Shown: piece by piece, positions 46,523-55,013 of the stretch | Layout of the letters: every line of letters starts with the position of its first letter | Numbering within the stretch: position 1 is the stretch's first letter | From: Paracoccaceae bacterium | Lineage (GTDB): Bacteria; Pseudomonadota; Alphaproteobacteria; Rhodobacterales; Rhodobacteraceae | Direction of reading: 5' to 3' | DNA length: 64,000 bases | Assembly (NCBI GenBank): GCA_033344815.1 | Contig: JAWPMR010000001.1 | Location: 3,582,136 to 3,646,135, forward strand | Made by a program: the position numbers and the translations under genes | The notes under the pieces: model-generated | Databases searched by the model: none | Told to the model about the DNA's origin: nothing | The model's input: only the letters and a program-made list of their open reading frames with translations

Positions 46523-46534
46523 AGGGTCAGCTCC

Positions 46535-46918
46535 TTACGCGTCTTTGGCCGCGAGCGGCTTGTAGTTGGAATTCTCGGTGATACGTGCGGATTTACCGCG
46601 ACGGCTGCGCAAGTAGTACAGCTTGGCGCGACGCACACGACCGCGACGCACAACTGTGATGCTGTCGATGTTGGTGGAATGCAGCGGGAACACACGTTCC
46701 ACACCTTCGCCAAAGGAAATCTTGCGAACTGTGAAGGAACCGGCGATGCCCTTGCCGTTGTTGCGCGCGATGCACACACCTTCGTAGTTCTGCACACGCG
46801 TGCGCGTGCCTTCGGTCACTTTAAAGCCCACGCGGACTGTGTCGCCGGCGCGAAAATCGGGGATCTCTTTCCCCAGAGCGGCGATTTGTTCCGCTTCAAT
46901 CTCTGCAATCAGGTTCAT
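46535..46918 (-). CDS. rplS: 50S ribosomal protein L19
   Basis: Ribosomal protein of 127 residues at the 30S-50S interface. Core motifs: [23 protein letters not shown]-like [10 protein letters not shown], and [11 protein letters not shown]. The ATG at 46918 has AGGAGACG upstream; the longer frame to 46954 lacks a ribosome site. In most relatives it directly follows trmD, but here a plus-strand gene lies between them. Confidence 0.96.
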   Translation of the reverse strand: MNLIAEIEAEQIAALGKEIPDFRAGDTVRVGFKVTEGTRTRVQNYEGVCIARNNGKGIAGSFTVRKISFGEGVERVFPLHSTNIDSITVVRRGRVRRAKLYYLRSRRGKSARITENSNYKPLAAKDA

Positions 46919-47197
46919 CTGATCGTCTCCTATGATGCTCGTGGTTTGTTCCACGAAGTTTTCCGCGTTTCAGAGCTTCCGGTCTGTGGTCGGGTCCGCA
47001 TGTCGCGCCCGCCGGGAGGGTTCAAACGTCGTTACTTAGTTCGTCGTCCCGCACACGCAGAACGATCCGGGGCCGCAATAGCGATTCCGAACTCGCGCGG
47101 TATAGGCGCAAATGAAAAGCGGATCAAGAGGTGCCGTTCAGCAGGCGAATGGCGGCTTTGCTATATAATTGACGATCTGTTCGGCCATGCTAGCCTG

Positions 47198-48034
47198 ATG
47201 CCATTGACGCATGAGGAGCTACTGAAAGTGAACCACCAGCAGGTTATTCAAACGATTGCGGATGCGACAATCAAGGTGCCTGCCATCCGGGCGCTGTTTC
47301 TGAGTGGTAGCTACGGGAACGGGATGGCTGACGCTTTCAGTGATATTGATTTCGTATTGGTCTCGCCAGAGGGTGCAACCGACAATATCGCAACGCTATG
47401 GCGCGAGGCTATTGAGCAAACGGGCGAAATCGTTCTGTGGTGGGATCGAAACTCTGTTCCGGTGCTCATCAACGCCATCACCCAAGACTGGACCCGCACG
47501 GATGTCATCATTTTGAAACCAGAGCAAATGGGCTCACAGGTGCAGAGCGCCTTGAAACCATTGTTCGACCATGATGATGTTTATGGCGGCTTGGCGGAAA
47601 GGGCAGTGAATACTTCTCCTGATCTTGCCAAAACCCTTCATCAGTTCGAAGAATTCATCAGGATCCTCGGCCTGCTCCATCTTGCAGCGGGTCGGGAAGA
47701 GTACATCAACGGCGTTCTGGGGGTCTTTCATCTGCGTAACTTGTTGGTCGAACTGATGATCGCCGAAACAAACGCGCCTGACCGTGGTGGTGTCCTTCAT
47801 CTTAACCGCCTTATCACCGATGAACAGAAAGCTGTCTTGGTCTCCCTTCCGCCAGCCGTTGTAGATCGTGACGCAATGATTTTCGCCCATCTTGCCTATG
47901 CAGAAGCCTATTTTCCGCGCGCCCGAAAGAGAGCGTCTCATCTTGGCTTGGTGTGGCCCGAAAAGTTTGAGGCCGCAACATGGGCAAAACTCCGCCAAAC
48001 TTTGGCAATTGACCGCCCTTATGCCCCTGCATGA
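47198..48034 (+). CDS. Nucleotidyltransferase-fold protein between trmD and rplS
   Basis: 278 residues. The nucleotidyltransferase motif LFLSGSYGNGMADAFSDID (residues 31-49) has the GSxGxG and DxD pattern of aminoglycoside adenylyltransferase-like and MNT-type enzymes. The remaining two thirds are helical. A GTG at 47228 with GAGGAG ten bases upstream is an alternative start; the ATG at 47198 lacks a ribosome site. The gene is on the strand opposite to the ribosomal operon and interrupts it, which suggests later acquisition. The substrate is unknown. Confidence 0.75.
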   Translation: MPLTHEELLKVNHQQVIQTIADATIKVPAIRALFLSGSYGNGMADAFSDIDFVLVSPEGATDNIATLWREAIEQTGEIVLWWDRNSVPVLINAITQDWTRTDVIILKPEQMGSQVQSALKPLFDHDDVYGGLAERAVNTSPDLAKTLHQFEEFIRILGLLHLAAGREEYINGVLGVFHLRNLLVELMIAETNAPDRGGVLHLNRLITDEQKAVLVSLPPAVVDRDAMIFAHLAYAEAYFPRARKRASHLGLVWPEKFEAATWAKLRQTLAIDRPYAPA

Positions 48035-48293
48035 TTTACCCGTTCAAGGAGCTTGCAGGCGTTGTCCGTTGCCGCGTGCTAATTTACTTGGAATGACGAG
48101 AGGCCCATGTGTAAAGCGAACGTCGTACTGAAAACCATCAAGTTTCGCGCCATCGCGAAGGGTCGGTCAGGAGTATTGAAATCGGTACATTTTACTGGCG
48201 TTTGAAATTAGGGGCGGCATTGTTCCACGACTTGAAAGGATGCTGACGCGCCGGATCACTTTGGACGGCACGCGTACCAGCTGTTATCTTGGC

Positions 48294-49100
48294 TCAGTCT
48301 TCATCGCAGAATTTTTTCCATAGATCGGGACGGCGGTGTTGGGTCAACGCTTCTGACCGCGCGCGGCGCCATTGTGCGATCTCGGCGTGGTTGCCTGACA
48401 TCAAGACATCCGGTATGGCGCGCTCTTCCCAAAGTGCCGGTCGGGTGTATTGCGGGTGTTCCAGCAGTCCGTTTGTGTGGCTTTCTTCAACGGTGCTTTC
48501 GGCGTTTCCCAAGACGCCAGGTAACAATCGCACAGTAGCATCCAACATTGCTTGGGCGGCCAATTCACCTCCGGTCATAACAAAATCCCCCAGAGAGACT
48601 TCGGTCACGCCAAAATCCTCCAGCACGCGTTCGTCCACGCCCTCAAAACGCCCACACAGCAGGGTGACACCGTCACAGCGCGCCAGATCCTGCGCCATCG
48701 CCTGATCAAACCTGCGTCCACGCGGTGACATGTAAAGAATGGGCCAGCGCCCGCGTGCGTGGGTCTGTGCCTCGACCAGCGCCGGGCCAACGACATCGGC
48801 GCGCAACACCATGCCTGCGCCACCACCCGCAGGTGTATCATCTACATTCCGGTGCTTCCCGATCCCATATTCGCGCAAATCGTGGGTGTGCAACTGCCAG
48901 CGACCGTCCTGCAAGGCTTTTCCGGTCAATGACGCACCTAAAACGCCGGGGAAAGCGTCCGGAAACAGGGTCACGATGCGCGCCTGCCACACACCCGCCA
49001 ATTCCTCGCCGGTTTCCATGAGGGAACGGGGTTTCAAGGTCGGGCGTATCGATTTTCGACCAAAGGACTTGGGCGTATCCGTCATGGTTTTCTGTTCCAT
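48294..49100 (-). CDS. trmD: tRNA (guanine-37-N1)-methyltransferase
   Basis: SPOUT-family enzyme (268 residues) that makes m1G37 in tRNA. The trefoil-knot motifs are visible: HRNVDDTPAGGGAGMVLRADV (split: VDDTPAGGGAGMVL), LCGRFEGVDERV, and EVSLGDFVMTGGE. A 30-residue N-terminal extension precedes the catalytic core. ATG codons at 49100 and 49085 are both possible starts. It follows rimM on the minus strand. Confidence 0.95.
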   Translation of the reverse strand: MEQKTMTDTPKSFGRKSIRPTLKPRSLMETGEELAGVWQARIVTLFPDAFPGVLGASLTGKALQDGRWQLHTHDLREYGIGKHRNVDDTPAGGGAGMVLRADVVGPALVEAQTHARGRWPILYMSPRGRRFDQAMAQDLARCDGVTLLCGRFEGVDERVLEDFGVTEVSLGDFVMTGGELAAQAMLDATVRLLPGVLGNAESTVEESHTNGLLEHPQYTRPALWEERAIPDVLMSGNHAEIAQWRRARSEALTQHRRPDLWKKFCDED

Positions 49101-49194
49101 CTGCTGGGCGTGGTCGGCGTCGTGATTTGACTGCGGCGGTGGGTTTAGACTTGGTCCAGTATACTATTGGCTTTATTTTTACGCAGACCACTGC

Positions 49195-49701
49195 TCAAAA
49201 AAGCCCCTCGGGCGGATCTGCAATGATGCGCTGTGTGCTCAGATCGACGGTGGGCACAGCGGCGCGTGTAAAGGGCAGCAGAACGGTTTCGGATGATCCG
49301 GGACGTTGAATGTCGAGAAGGTCGCCTGCGCCGTGATCCAGTACGTTCTTGACAGAGCCCAAAAGTGTGCCCCCCGCATCCAACACCTGCAAGCCAATCA
49401 AATCCGCGTGGTAATATTCGTCATCCGGGAGCGAAGGTAGTTGATCGCGCCGGGCAAACAATTGGGTGCCTTTCAGCGCGTCGGCCTCTTCCTTGCTCGC
49501 CACCTCGGCAATGCGTGCGACAAACCCGTTTTTTGCCGGTCGAATGAGGGCCAGATGGAACGCCCTGCCACCATCCTCATCACCCAGCGGGCTGTAGGTC
49601 TCAATGTCTTCCGCAACGGCGCAAAAGCTCTTGATCCGGATCTCGCCGTGCACGCCGTAAGACCCCCCAATGGCCCCGACACAAATCCTGTCTTCCCTCA
49701 T
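49195..49701 (-). CDS. rimM: 16S rRNA processing protein RimM
   Basis: Ribosome assembly factor (168 residues) acting on the 30S head. The N-terminal barrel starts with [20 protein letters not shown] and the C-terminal PRC domain includes [13 protein letters not shown] and [13 protein letters not shown]. The ATG at 49701 overlaps the stop of the small membrane gene (ATGA). Confidence 0.94.
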   Translation of the reverse strand: MREDRICVGAIGGSYGVHGEIRIKSFCAVAEDIETYSPLGDEDGGRAFHLALIRPAKNGFVARIAEVASKEEADALKGTQLFARRDQLPSLPDDEYYHADLIGLQVLDAGGTLLGSVKNVLDHGAGDLLDIQRPGSSETVLLPFTRAAVPTVDLSTQRIIADPPEGLF

Positions 49702-49841
49702 TCCTCTGCCCCCAGGCAAATACCGTCTGACATTTCACCACCTCGATCAATACAGGTGTCGCGTTGTAGTTCACGCGCAAAAATGATCCCAGACACAAAA
49801 GCAATCCCGATCAGGATCAAGGTTCGGATCGGTCTGAACAT
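49698..49841 (-). CDS. 47-residue membrane protein between rpsP and rimM
   Basis: A short frame with an N-terminal membrane segment (about residues 7-23, [15 protein letters not shown]) and a soluble tail with two cysteines (C30 and C41) in a [17 protein letters not shown] context. AGGAG lies just upstream of the ATG and the TGA overlaps the rimM ATG, so coupled translation is likely. The two cysteines beyond the membrane could form a disulfide if the tail is periplasmic. No function known to me. Confidence 0.65.
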   Translation of the reverse strand: MFRPIRTLILIGIAFVSGIIFARELQRDTCIDRGGEMSDGICLGAEE

Positions 49842-49941
49842 CCTGGCTCCTAATCAACAGTGAAAAAAGGCGCTGTACCCATGAAAGAGCGCAGCGCCAA
49901 TCTTGTCCAGCCCGGCGAGCAGGCCATCTCAAAAGAACCGA

Positions 49942-50307
49942 TTATTCGGCGCTTGCTTCTTCTGCGGGTGCAGCGGACTTGGCGGCTTTTTCTTCTGCGC
50001 GCTCCTGGGCTTTCTTGCCGGGCGTGCCTTTGTTTGGGTTGTTGCGCTCGGTTTTCTCTTTCAAACCAGCGGCTTCCAACATACGCGCCACACGCTCTGT
50101 CGGCTGTGCGCCCTGGCCCAGCCAATGCTGAACCCGCTCCACGTCCATTTTCACACGCTCTTCGCTGTCTTTTGGCAGCAGCGGGTTATACGTCCCCAGT
50201 TTTTCGATGAAGCGGCCATCGCGTGGCATGCGGCTGTCAGCTGCAACGATACGGTAAAACGGGCGCTTTTTGGAGCCGCCGCGGGCGAGACGAATTTTCA
50301 TAGCCAT
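49942..50307 (-). CDS. rpsP: 30S ribosomal protein S16
   Basis: Ribosomal protein of 121 residues. The first 80 residues are the S16 core ([35 protein letters not shown]). A lysine-, alanine- and glutamate-rich tail extends it, as usual in alphaproteobacteria. An in-frame ATG two codons later is an alternative start. It lies between chorismate mutase and the small membrane gene. Confidence 0.96.
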   Translation of the reverse strand: MAMKIRLARGGSKKRPFYRIVAADSRMPRDGRFIEKLGTYNPLLPKDSEERVKMDVERVQHWLGQGAQPTERVARMLEAAGLKEKTERNNPNKGTPGKKAQERAEEKAAKSAAPAEEASAE

Positions 50308-50337
50308 GATGTATTTCCTTTTGCGTTCATTGGGTAA

Positions 50338-50355
50338 GGTGGGCTTCAGGCCACC
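50338..50355. repeat. Dispersed palindromic repeat, copy 1
   Basis: The minus strand reads GGTGGCCTGAAGCCCACC, an imperfect palindrome directly after the chorismate mutase stop. The same 18 bases occur at 63001-63018. It may act as a transcript-end hairpin. Confidence 0.7.
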
Positions 50356-50652
50356 TTATTTTTGATGTTGATGGTGGTGCTGAATGACTTCAGCGATGAT
50401 GAAGTTGAGGAACTTCTTGGCAAATTCCGGGTCCAGATCGGCCCGATTTGCCAAATCTTCGAGCCGTTCGATCTGCGCAGCTTCACGCGCAGGATCGGAC
50501 GGGGGAAGGTCGTGGTTGGCTTTGAGTTTCCCCACCGCCTGCGTGTGTTTGAACCGCTCGCCTAGCGTATAGACGAGGATCGCATCAAGCCGGTCAATGG
50601 AGGCGCGGTGCTCCTTGAGAACCTCCGCGGCGCGCTGCTCGGTATCACTCAT
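50356..50652 (-). CDS. Chorismate mutase, AroQ type
   Basis: Helical enzyme of 98 residues that converts chorismate to prephenate. The AroQ pattern is seen: LKEHRASIDRLDAILVYTLGER (R17, D20), then KLKANHDLP and the later EFAKKFLNFIIAEVIQHH. A ribosome site GGAGG precedes the ATG at 50652. It belongs to the ffh-rpsP operon, with rpsP 48 bases downstream. Confidence 0.88.
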   Translation of the reverse strand: MSDTEQRAAEVLKEHRASIDRLDAILVYTLGERFKHTQAVGKLKANHDLPPSDPAREAAQIERLEDLANRADLDPEFAKKFLNFIIAEVIQHHHQHQK

Positions 50653-50690
50653 GACAGGCCTCCAATACAGGCAAACCGGCGCTGCACAGC

Positions 50691-50734
50691 CTGTGCACAG
50701 CCTGTACACAAGCTGTACACCGATGCTGTGCACA
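50691..50734. repeat. Phased CTGTRCAC(A) repeats upstream of chorismate mutase
   Basis: Four near-identical copies begin at 50691 (CTGTGCACA), 50702 (CTGTACACA), 50713 (CTGTACAC) and 50726 (CTGTGCACA). The spacings are 11, 11 and 13 bases, close to the helical turn, and each copy contains a palindrome (TGTGCACA or TGTACA). They fill the gap between the last GNAT gene and chorismate mutase. Confidence 0.8.
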
Positions 50735-50748
50735 TCCTGAAAACCAAA

Positions 50749-51351
50749 TCAGTCAATCGCCCATCCTTTCGGTTTGAACAGCGGATCAGCGTAATGGCTG
50801 ATTTCCATGTCGATGCCATGCGCCAACTGCGTTCCGGCCAGAGCTTCCGGCGCGGGGTGACGATAAACGGAATCATTGCCATCAATGGTGAGGGCCTCGG
50901 CGTCCTTCACCGCGCCCAACCGTTCAGCCAGCCGGATGCTGTCAAGGTTCTTGGGGTCAATGTAACTTACGGCGGTTTTCCAACCCTTATGCCCATAAAG
51001 ATACTGACGCACCGCATGGGTCGCCTCCAGCGCATAACCCTTGCCGTTCTTGTCCGGCCAGATCACCCAGGCGATTTCCGCCTCCGGCCATTTCGCCGGT
51101 TTCCATGCCCCGGCCATGCCATAAGTCTCGTCGGTGTCGCGATCATGGATCATCCACATGCCATAACCCCGGATCTGCCAATGGCCGATTTCGGCGGCAT
51201 AAAGCATCCATGTCTCATAGGCGTTCAGCGGCCCGCCCATGAAACGCGCGCGGTAGCTGGTGAAGGTCGCCTGAAAATCCGGGTAGTCCTCGGGCTCCGG
51301 GCCACGCAGGATCAGACGCTTGGTCTCGAGGGTGGGAATCAACTTGCTCAT
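50749..51351 (-). CDS. GNAT-family acetyltransferase (array member 4)
   Basis: 200 residues of the RimJ/RimL-like GNAT type. It starts with LETKRLILRGPEPEDYPDF, has GGPLNAYETWMLYAAEIGHW (split: GGPLNAYET), and the acetyl-CoA-binding loop is NGKGYALEAT near 102-111. The substrate is unknown. The start overlaps the previous GNAT gene by four bases. It is the last gene before the phased repeats. Confidence 0.88.
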   Translation of the reverse strand: MSKLIPTLETKRLILRGPEPEDYPDFQATFTSYRARFMGGPLNAYETWMLYAAEIGHWQIRGYGMWMIHDRDTDETYGMAGAWKPAKWPEAEIAWVIWPDKNGKGYALEATHAVRQYLYGHKGWKTAVSYIDPKNLDSIRLAERLGAVKDAEALTIDGNDSVYRHPAPEALAGTQLAHGIDMEISHYADPLFKPKGWAID

Positions 51352-51869
51352 GCGGCGTGCCTCACATGACGAAAGACCAGAACATCCTTTTCCGAATTCG
51401 GGATTTGCGCTGTTTCATCCCGTGTCGCCCCCAACCGTTCAGCCAACGCAATCGAGGCCGCGTTGGGTGCGTCCACATAGCTGACGATGGTGTCCCATTT
51501 CAGCACGTCCCACGCCCGCGCGATGCAGGCCTCAGCCGCTTCAAACGCAATGCCCTGACCCTCAGAGGCAGTATCAAACAGGATCCAGCCGACTTCCTTT
51601 TCCGGCCAGCCGTGCGGGAACCAATGCCCCACAATGCCCAGCGGTGCATCTGAGCCTTTGAGAGTAACGATATACATGCCAAATCCACGGATCGCCCAAT
51701 GCCCGAATGCCGTGCCAAAGGTATTCCACGCCTGCCGTGCGGTCATCGGCCCGCCCACGTATCTGGATCGGTCTGACTGGTAAAACGCCATGAACGCCCC
51801 GGCATCCGAGGGTTTTGGACCGCGCAGGATCAAACGGGTGGTTTCCAATGCGGGGATGGCAGCGCTCAC
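51348..51869 (-). CDS. GNAT-family acetyltransferase (array member 3)
   Basis: 173 residues with LETTRLILRGPKPSDAGAF at the start, GGPMTARQAWNTF, the GHWAIRGFGMYIV block, and an acetyl-CoA loop SEGQGIAFEAAEA. It is clearly a paralogue of the genes on both sides. Four-base overlaps at both ends show tight coupling. Substrate unknown. Confidence 0.88.
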   Translation of the reverse strand: MSAAIPALETTRLILRGPKPSDAGAFMAFYQSDRSRYVGGPMTARQAWNTFGTAFGHWAIRGFGMYIVTLKGSDAPLGIVGHWFPHGWPEKEVGWILFDTASEGQGIAFEAAEACIARAWDVLKWDTIVSYVDAPNAASIALAERLGATRDETAQIPNSEKDVLVFRHVRHAA

Positions 51870-52387
51870 AGGGTCACCGCCTTTGGGTCGGGGTGACGAT
51901 AGACCTGCATTGTGCCATAGACAGGATGCTCGAAATCCTTTGTCTCGCGCTGGGCTCCCATGGCTGTGGCCAGGCGAATGGAGGCGGCGTTTGCCGGGTC
52001 AATCGAGCTGATCAGCGTGGTCATGCCCAGCGTATCATAGGCATAGCGCCGTGCCGCAAGGGCAGCCTCAAGCGCATAACCCTGACCATTACCGGCCCAG
52101 AGCATCCAGCCCACTTCGGGTTCCGGCCAGTCAAGCGGCGCGTGCAGGCCAATAAGGCCAATTGCACCGGGCGTGTCGCGGCGTTCGACCATCCAGCGCC
52201 CGAAACCGCGCAACTGCCAATGGCCAAGCACCTCGGCAGTGTACCGCCAGACCTCAAAATCCCGCAAAGGTCCCCCGACGAAACGCGCGGCCTCGCTGCC
52301 ATAGAACGCAGCAAACCCGGCAACGTCGCCTTGCGCGGGGGCACGCAGGATCAAACGATCCGTGGTTATGGTGGGGATCGGCGTCAC
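51866..52387 (-). CDS. GNAT-family acetyltransferase (array member 2)
   Basis: 173 residues. It starts with ITTDRLILRAPAQGD, then VGGPLRDFEVWRY, GHWQLRGFGRWMV and the acetyl-CoA loop NGQGYALEAALA. Same architecture as its neighbours. The gene begins two bases after the NIPSNAP-like gene and overlaps the next GNAT gene. Substrate unknown. Confidence 0.88.
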   Translation of the reverse strand: MTPIPTITTDRLILRAPAQGDVAGFAAFYGSEAARFVGGPLRDFEVWRYTAEVLGHWQLRGFGRWMVERRDTPGAIGLIGLHAPLDWPEPEVGWMLWAGNGQGYALEAALAARRYAYDTLGMTTLISSIDPANAASIRLATAMGAQRETKDFEHPVYGTMQVYRHPDPKAVTL

Positions 52388-52389
52388 GG

Positions 52390-52725
52390 CTACATCAGGC
52401 CCAGATCAGCGGGGCTTTCGCCTTCCAGCACGGGGCGCGTGAAGTGGCGGTCATAACGGCGGATACACCCTGTGCGCTCGGAATGGGCGTATGTGGCGAT
52501 GCAGGCGGGATCGCTCGCCATGGCGACGCGATATTCTTCATAGGCTGCAAGCGAGGGGAAGCTGAAACCGCACCATGCCAGATCGGAGGGTCCTTCCGAG
52601 GGCAGCCAGTAGCCGTGATGCGTGCCGCCCATGCGGTTGATGTTGTGAATCCAGGCCTTGGCGTAGATTTCAAAATCCGCGACTTTCGCAGGGTCAATCT
52701 CGTATTTCAGGAAACAGGTGATCAT
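52390..52725 (-). CDS. NIPSNAP-family protein
   Basis: 111 residues with a ferredoxin-like fold inferred from the NIPSNAP pattern: ITCFLKYEIDPAKVADFEIY at the start, MGGTHHGYWLPSEG and FSFPSLAAYEEYR. NIPSNAP proteins have no settled function. It overlaps the upstream GNAT gene by four bases and sits inside the GNAT array. Confidence 0.8.
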   Translation of the reverse strand: MITCFLKYEIDPAKVADFEIYAKAWIHNINRMGGTHHGYWLPSEGPSDLAWCGFSFPSLAAYEEYRVAMASDPACIATYAHSERTGCIRRYDRHFTRPVLEGESPADLGLM

Positions 52726-53264
52726 GCGGGTACTCCGGCTGCGGTAAGCTCAAATCCAAAGACGTCGCGGCTGTGACCATCCGGGAAGGCGTCGCGGCGC
52801 AGTTTTTTGCCGCCGAGCCGTTCCACCAGACGCAGGGCTGCTGCGTTTGTGTCACGCACATGAGTTTCGACGCGCTGCCAGCCCAAGGCATCGCGGGCAT
52901 AGGCCAACACCGCGCGCGCCGCCTCGGATGCGTATCCCTTGCCGCGTTCGGTGCCAAGCAACCACCAGGTCAGCTCATGGCTGGGCCAGCCGTTCCAATG
53001 CACGATCCCGCAGCCGCCCACGGGTTTTTGGCTGTCACGCTCGATCACGACAAACTTGCCGAAACCATTCATCTGCCAATGTCCGATGTCCGCGGCCAGT
53101 CGCACGTTGGCCTGATCAGGCCGCAGAGGTCCGCCATAGAAATACCCATCACCGGTCTGCGCATCAAAGAAATCCGCATAGAGTTGCGCGTCCGCGCGAC
53201 AAGGGCCGCGCAGCACAAGGCGCTGTGTCTCAAGGACAGGTATATCCAGAGCTGGTGTGGTCAT
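52722..53264 (-). CDS. GNAT-family acetyltransferase (array member 1)
   Basis: 180 residues with LETQRLVLRGPCRADAQLY, YGGPLRPDQAN, GHWQMNGFGKFVV and the acetyl-CoA loop ERGKGYASEAARA. First of the four related GNAT genes after ffh, whose stop it overlaps by four bases. Substrate unknown. Confidence 0.88.
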   Translation of the reverse strand: MTTPALDIPVLETQRLVLRGPCRADAQLYADFFDAQTGDGYFYGGPLRPDQANVRLAADIGHWQMNGFGKFVVIERDSQKPVGGCGIVHWNGWPSHELTWWLLGTERGKGYASEAARAVLAYARDALGWQRVETHVRDTNAAALRLVERLGGKKLRRDAFPDGHSRDVFGFELTAAGVPA

Positions 53265-54769
53265 TTTTTCTTGCCGAACCCTGACAGACCGGGGGGCAGG
53301 GCCATGCCGCCCCCGCCCATACCACCAAGACCGCCGGGCAGCTTGCCGCCCATGGCTTTGGCGGCGGCTTCAAGCTGTTTGGGATCCATCTGGGACGGGT
53401 CCATGCCGGGCATACCGCCCTTGCCCATCATGCCCTTCATCGCCTGTTTCATCATGCCGCCTTTGCCCATTTTGCCCATCTTCTTCATCATGTCGCCCAT
53501 CTGGCGCTGCATTTTCAGAAGCTTGTTGAGCTCGGAGACCTCCATGCCCGCCCCCTTGGCGATCCGCTTTTTGCGGCTGGCCTGCAGGATCTGCGGATTG
53601 GCGCGTTCCTTTTTGGTCATGGATTGGATCAGGGCAATCTGGTGTTTCAGAACCTTGTCGTCGAACCCTGCGTTTTCCACCTGTTTGGCCATTTTACCCA
53701 TGCCGGGCATCATGCCCATCATGCCCTGCATGCCGCCCATCTTGATCATCTGTTCAAGCTGCATCTTGAGGTCGTTCATGTTGAACTGACCTTTGGCCAT
53801 GCGCTTCATCATGCGCTCGGATTGCTCGATTTCGAGCGTTTCCTGCGCTTTTTCGACCAATGCGACGATGTCGCCCATGCCCAGAATCCGGCCCGCGATG
53901 CGTTCCGGCTCAAAGGTTTCAATGGCGTCCATCTTTTCGCCGAGGCCGACGTATTTGATCGGCTTGCCCGTGACTGCGCGCATCGAGAGCGCCGCACCGC
54001 CGCGCCCGTCGCCATCCATTCGCGTCAGAACCACGCCGGAAACGCCGATCTTGTCGTCAAATTCGGTGGCCACATTGACCGCGTCCTGCCCGGTCAGACC
54101 ATCCACCACCAGCAGCGTTTCGCGTGGGTTGGCCACATCGCGCACCGCAGCGGCCTGCGCGATCAGTTCCGCGTCAATGTGCAAACGGCCCGCCGTATCG
54201 AGCATATAGACGTCATAACCGCCCAGACCCGCTTGGGTTTTGGCGCGCTTGGCGATGGCAACGGGGTCTTCGCCTTTGACGATGGGCAGGGTGTCGACGC
54301 CGATTTGTACGCCCAGGATCGCCAGCTGTTCCATCGCGGCGGGGCGGTTGACGTCAAGCGAGGCCATCAGCACGCGTTTGCCGTCGCGATCCGTGAGACG
54401 CTTGGCGAGTTTCGCGGTGGTCGTGGTTTTCCCCGAGCCCTGAAGGCCGACCATGAGGATCGGCGCGGGCGGATTGTCGATCTTCAGCGCACCCGGCTCG
54501 CCTTCGCCTGTGAGCACGTCGATCAGCGCATCATGCACGATCTTGACGACCTGTTGGCCCGGCGTGATGGATTTGGTGACGGCCTGACCGGTGGCTTTTT
54601 CCTGCACGGCTTTCACGAAATCGCGCGCCACGGGCAGGGAGACGTCGGCCTCCAGCAGCGCCACGCGGACCTCGCGCAGGGCCGTTGTCACGTCCTCTTC
54701 AGAGAGCGCGCCTTGTTTTGTCAGCCGGTCAAAGACGCCAGAGAGGCGTTCAGAGAGATTTTCAAACAT
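53261..54769 (-). CDS. ffh: Signal recognition particle GTPase Ffh
   Basis: Cytoplasmic SRP protein (502 residues) that binds signal sequences and 4.5S RNA and delivers ribosomes to FtsY. The NG domain has the P-loop GLQGSGKTTTTAKLA near 108, DTAGRLHID near 190 and TRMDGDGRGG. The C-terminal M domain is very methionine-rich, and a glycine- and methionine-rich tail follows. The ATG at 54769 gives MFENLSERLSGVF, a normal Ffh start. It heads the operon running to trmD. No 4.5S RNA gene was seen nearby. Confidence 0.96.
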   Translation of the reverse strand: MFENLSERLSGVFDRLTKQGALSEEDVTTALREVRVALLEADVSLPVARDFVKAVQEKATGQAVTKSITPGQQVVKIVHDALIDVLTGEGEPGALKIDNPPAPILMVGLQGSGKTTTTAKLAKRLTDRDGKRVLMASLDVNRPAAMEQLAILGVQIGVDTLPIVKGEDPVAIAKRAKTQAGLGGYDVYMLDTAGRLHIDAELIAQAAAVRDVANPRETLLVVDGLTGQDAVNVATEFDDKIGVSGVVLTRMDGDGRGGAALSMRAVTGKPIKYVGLGEKMDAIETFEPERIAGRILGMGDIVALVEKAQETLEIEQSERMMKRMAKGQFNMNDLKMQLEQMIKMGGMQGMMGMMPGMGKMAKQVENAGFDDKVLKHQIALIQSMTKKERANPQILQASRKKRIAKGAGMEVSELNKLLKMQRQMGDMMKKMGKMGKGGMMKQAMKGMMGKGGMPGMDPSQMDPKQLEAAAKAMGGKLPGGLGGMGGGGMALPPGLSGFGKKK

Positions 54770-54955
54770 GGGCCAGGGCCCCCTTCGATTGTCGGTTGCA
54801 TCACCCCATGATGTAGGGCCTGCGCAGGTCATTCACAAATGCCCTTGTCCGTGCGTGCGCGGGCAAAACCGGATGGTCTGTGACGAACCCTGTGCGGAGC
54901 AGGGTCAAAACCAAACAGTTCTGCCCCCGTGGGCGCGACGCGCTGACGGAGGGCG

Positions 54956-55002
54956 ATCCCGGGAAACATCCCAAAGGACCGGAAGATCAAAGCTTCCGGG
55001 AT
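54956..55002. other. Two mutually exclusive stem-loops upstream of ffh
   Basis: CCGGAAG (54979-54985) pairs with CTTCCGG (54993-54999). An outer pairing, ATCCCGG (54956-54962) with CCGGGAT (54996-55002), uses the same right arm. Only one stem can form at a time. There is no U-run. It lies between the coiled-coil gene and ffh. Confidence 0.4.
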
Positions 55003-55013
55003 TTCAGCAGCAT

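Noticed and set aside
46493-47197. Open frame on the plus strand that joins the nucleotidyltransferase with antisense of rplS
   Set aside because: The extension lies opposite a certain ribosomal protein gene; only the part from 47198 (or 47228) has a sensible protein fold.
53624-54811. 395-codon plus-strand frame opposite ffh
   Set aside because: Shadow of ffh; histidine-rich nonsense sequence without a ribosome site.
54770-55013. Possible 4.5S SRP RNA upstream of ffh
   Set aside because: The conserved GGAA tetraloop region with its flanking GTCAGG and AGCAGCC-like sequence is not found.
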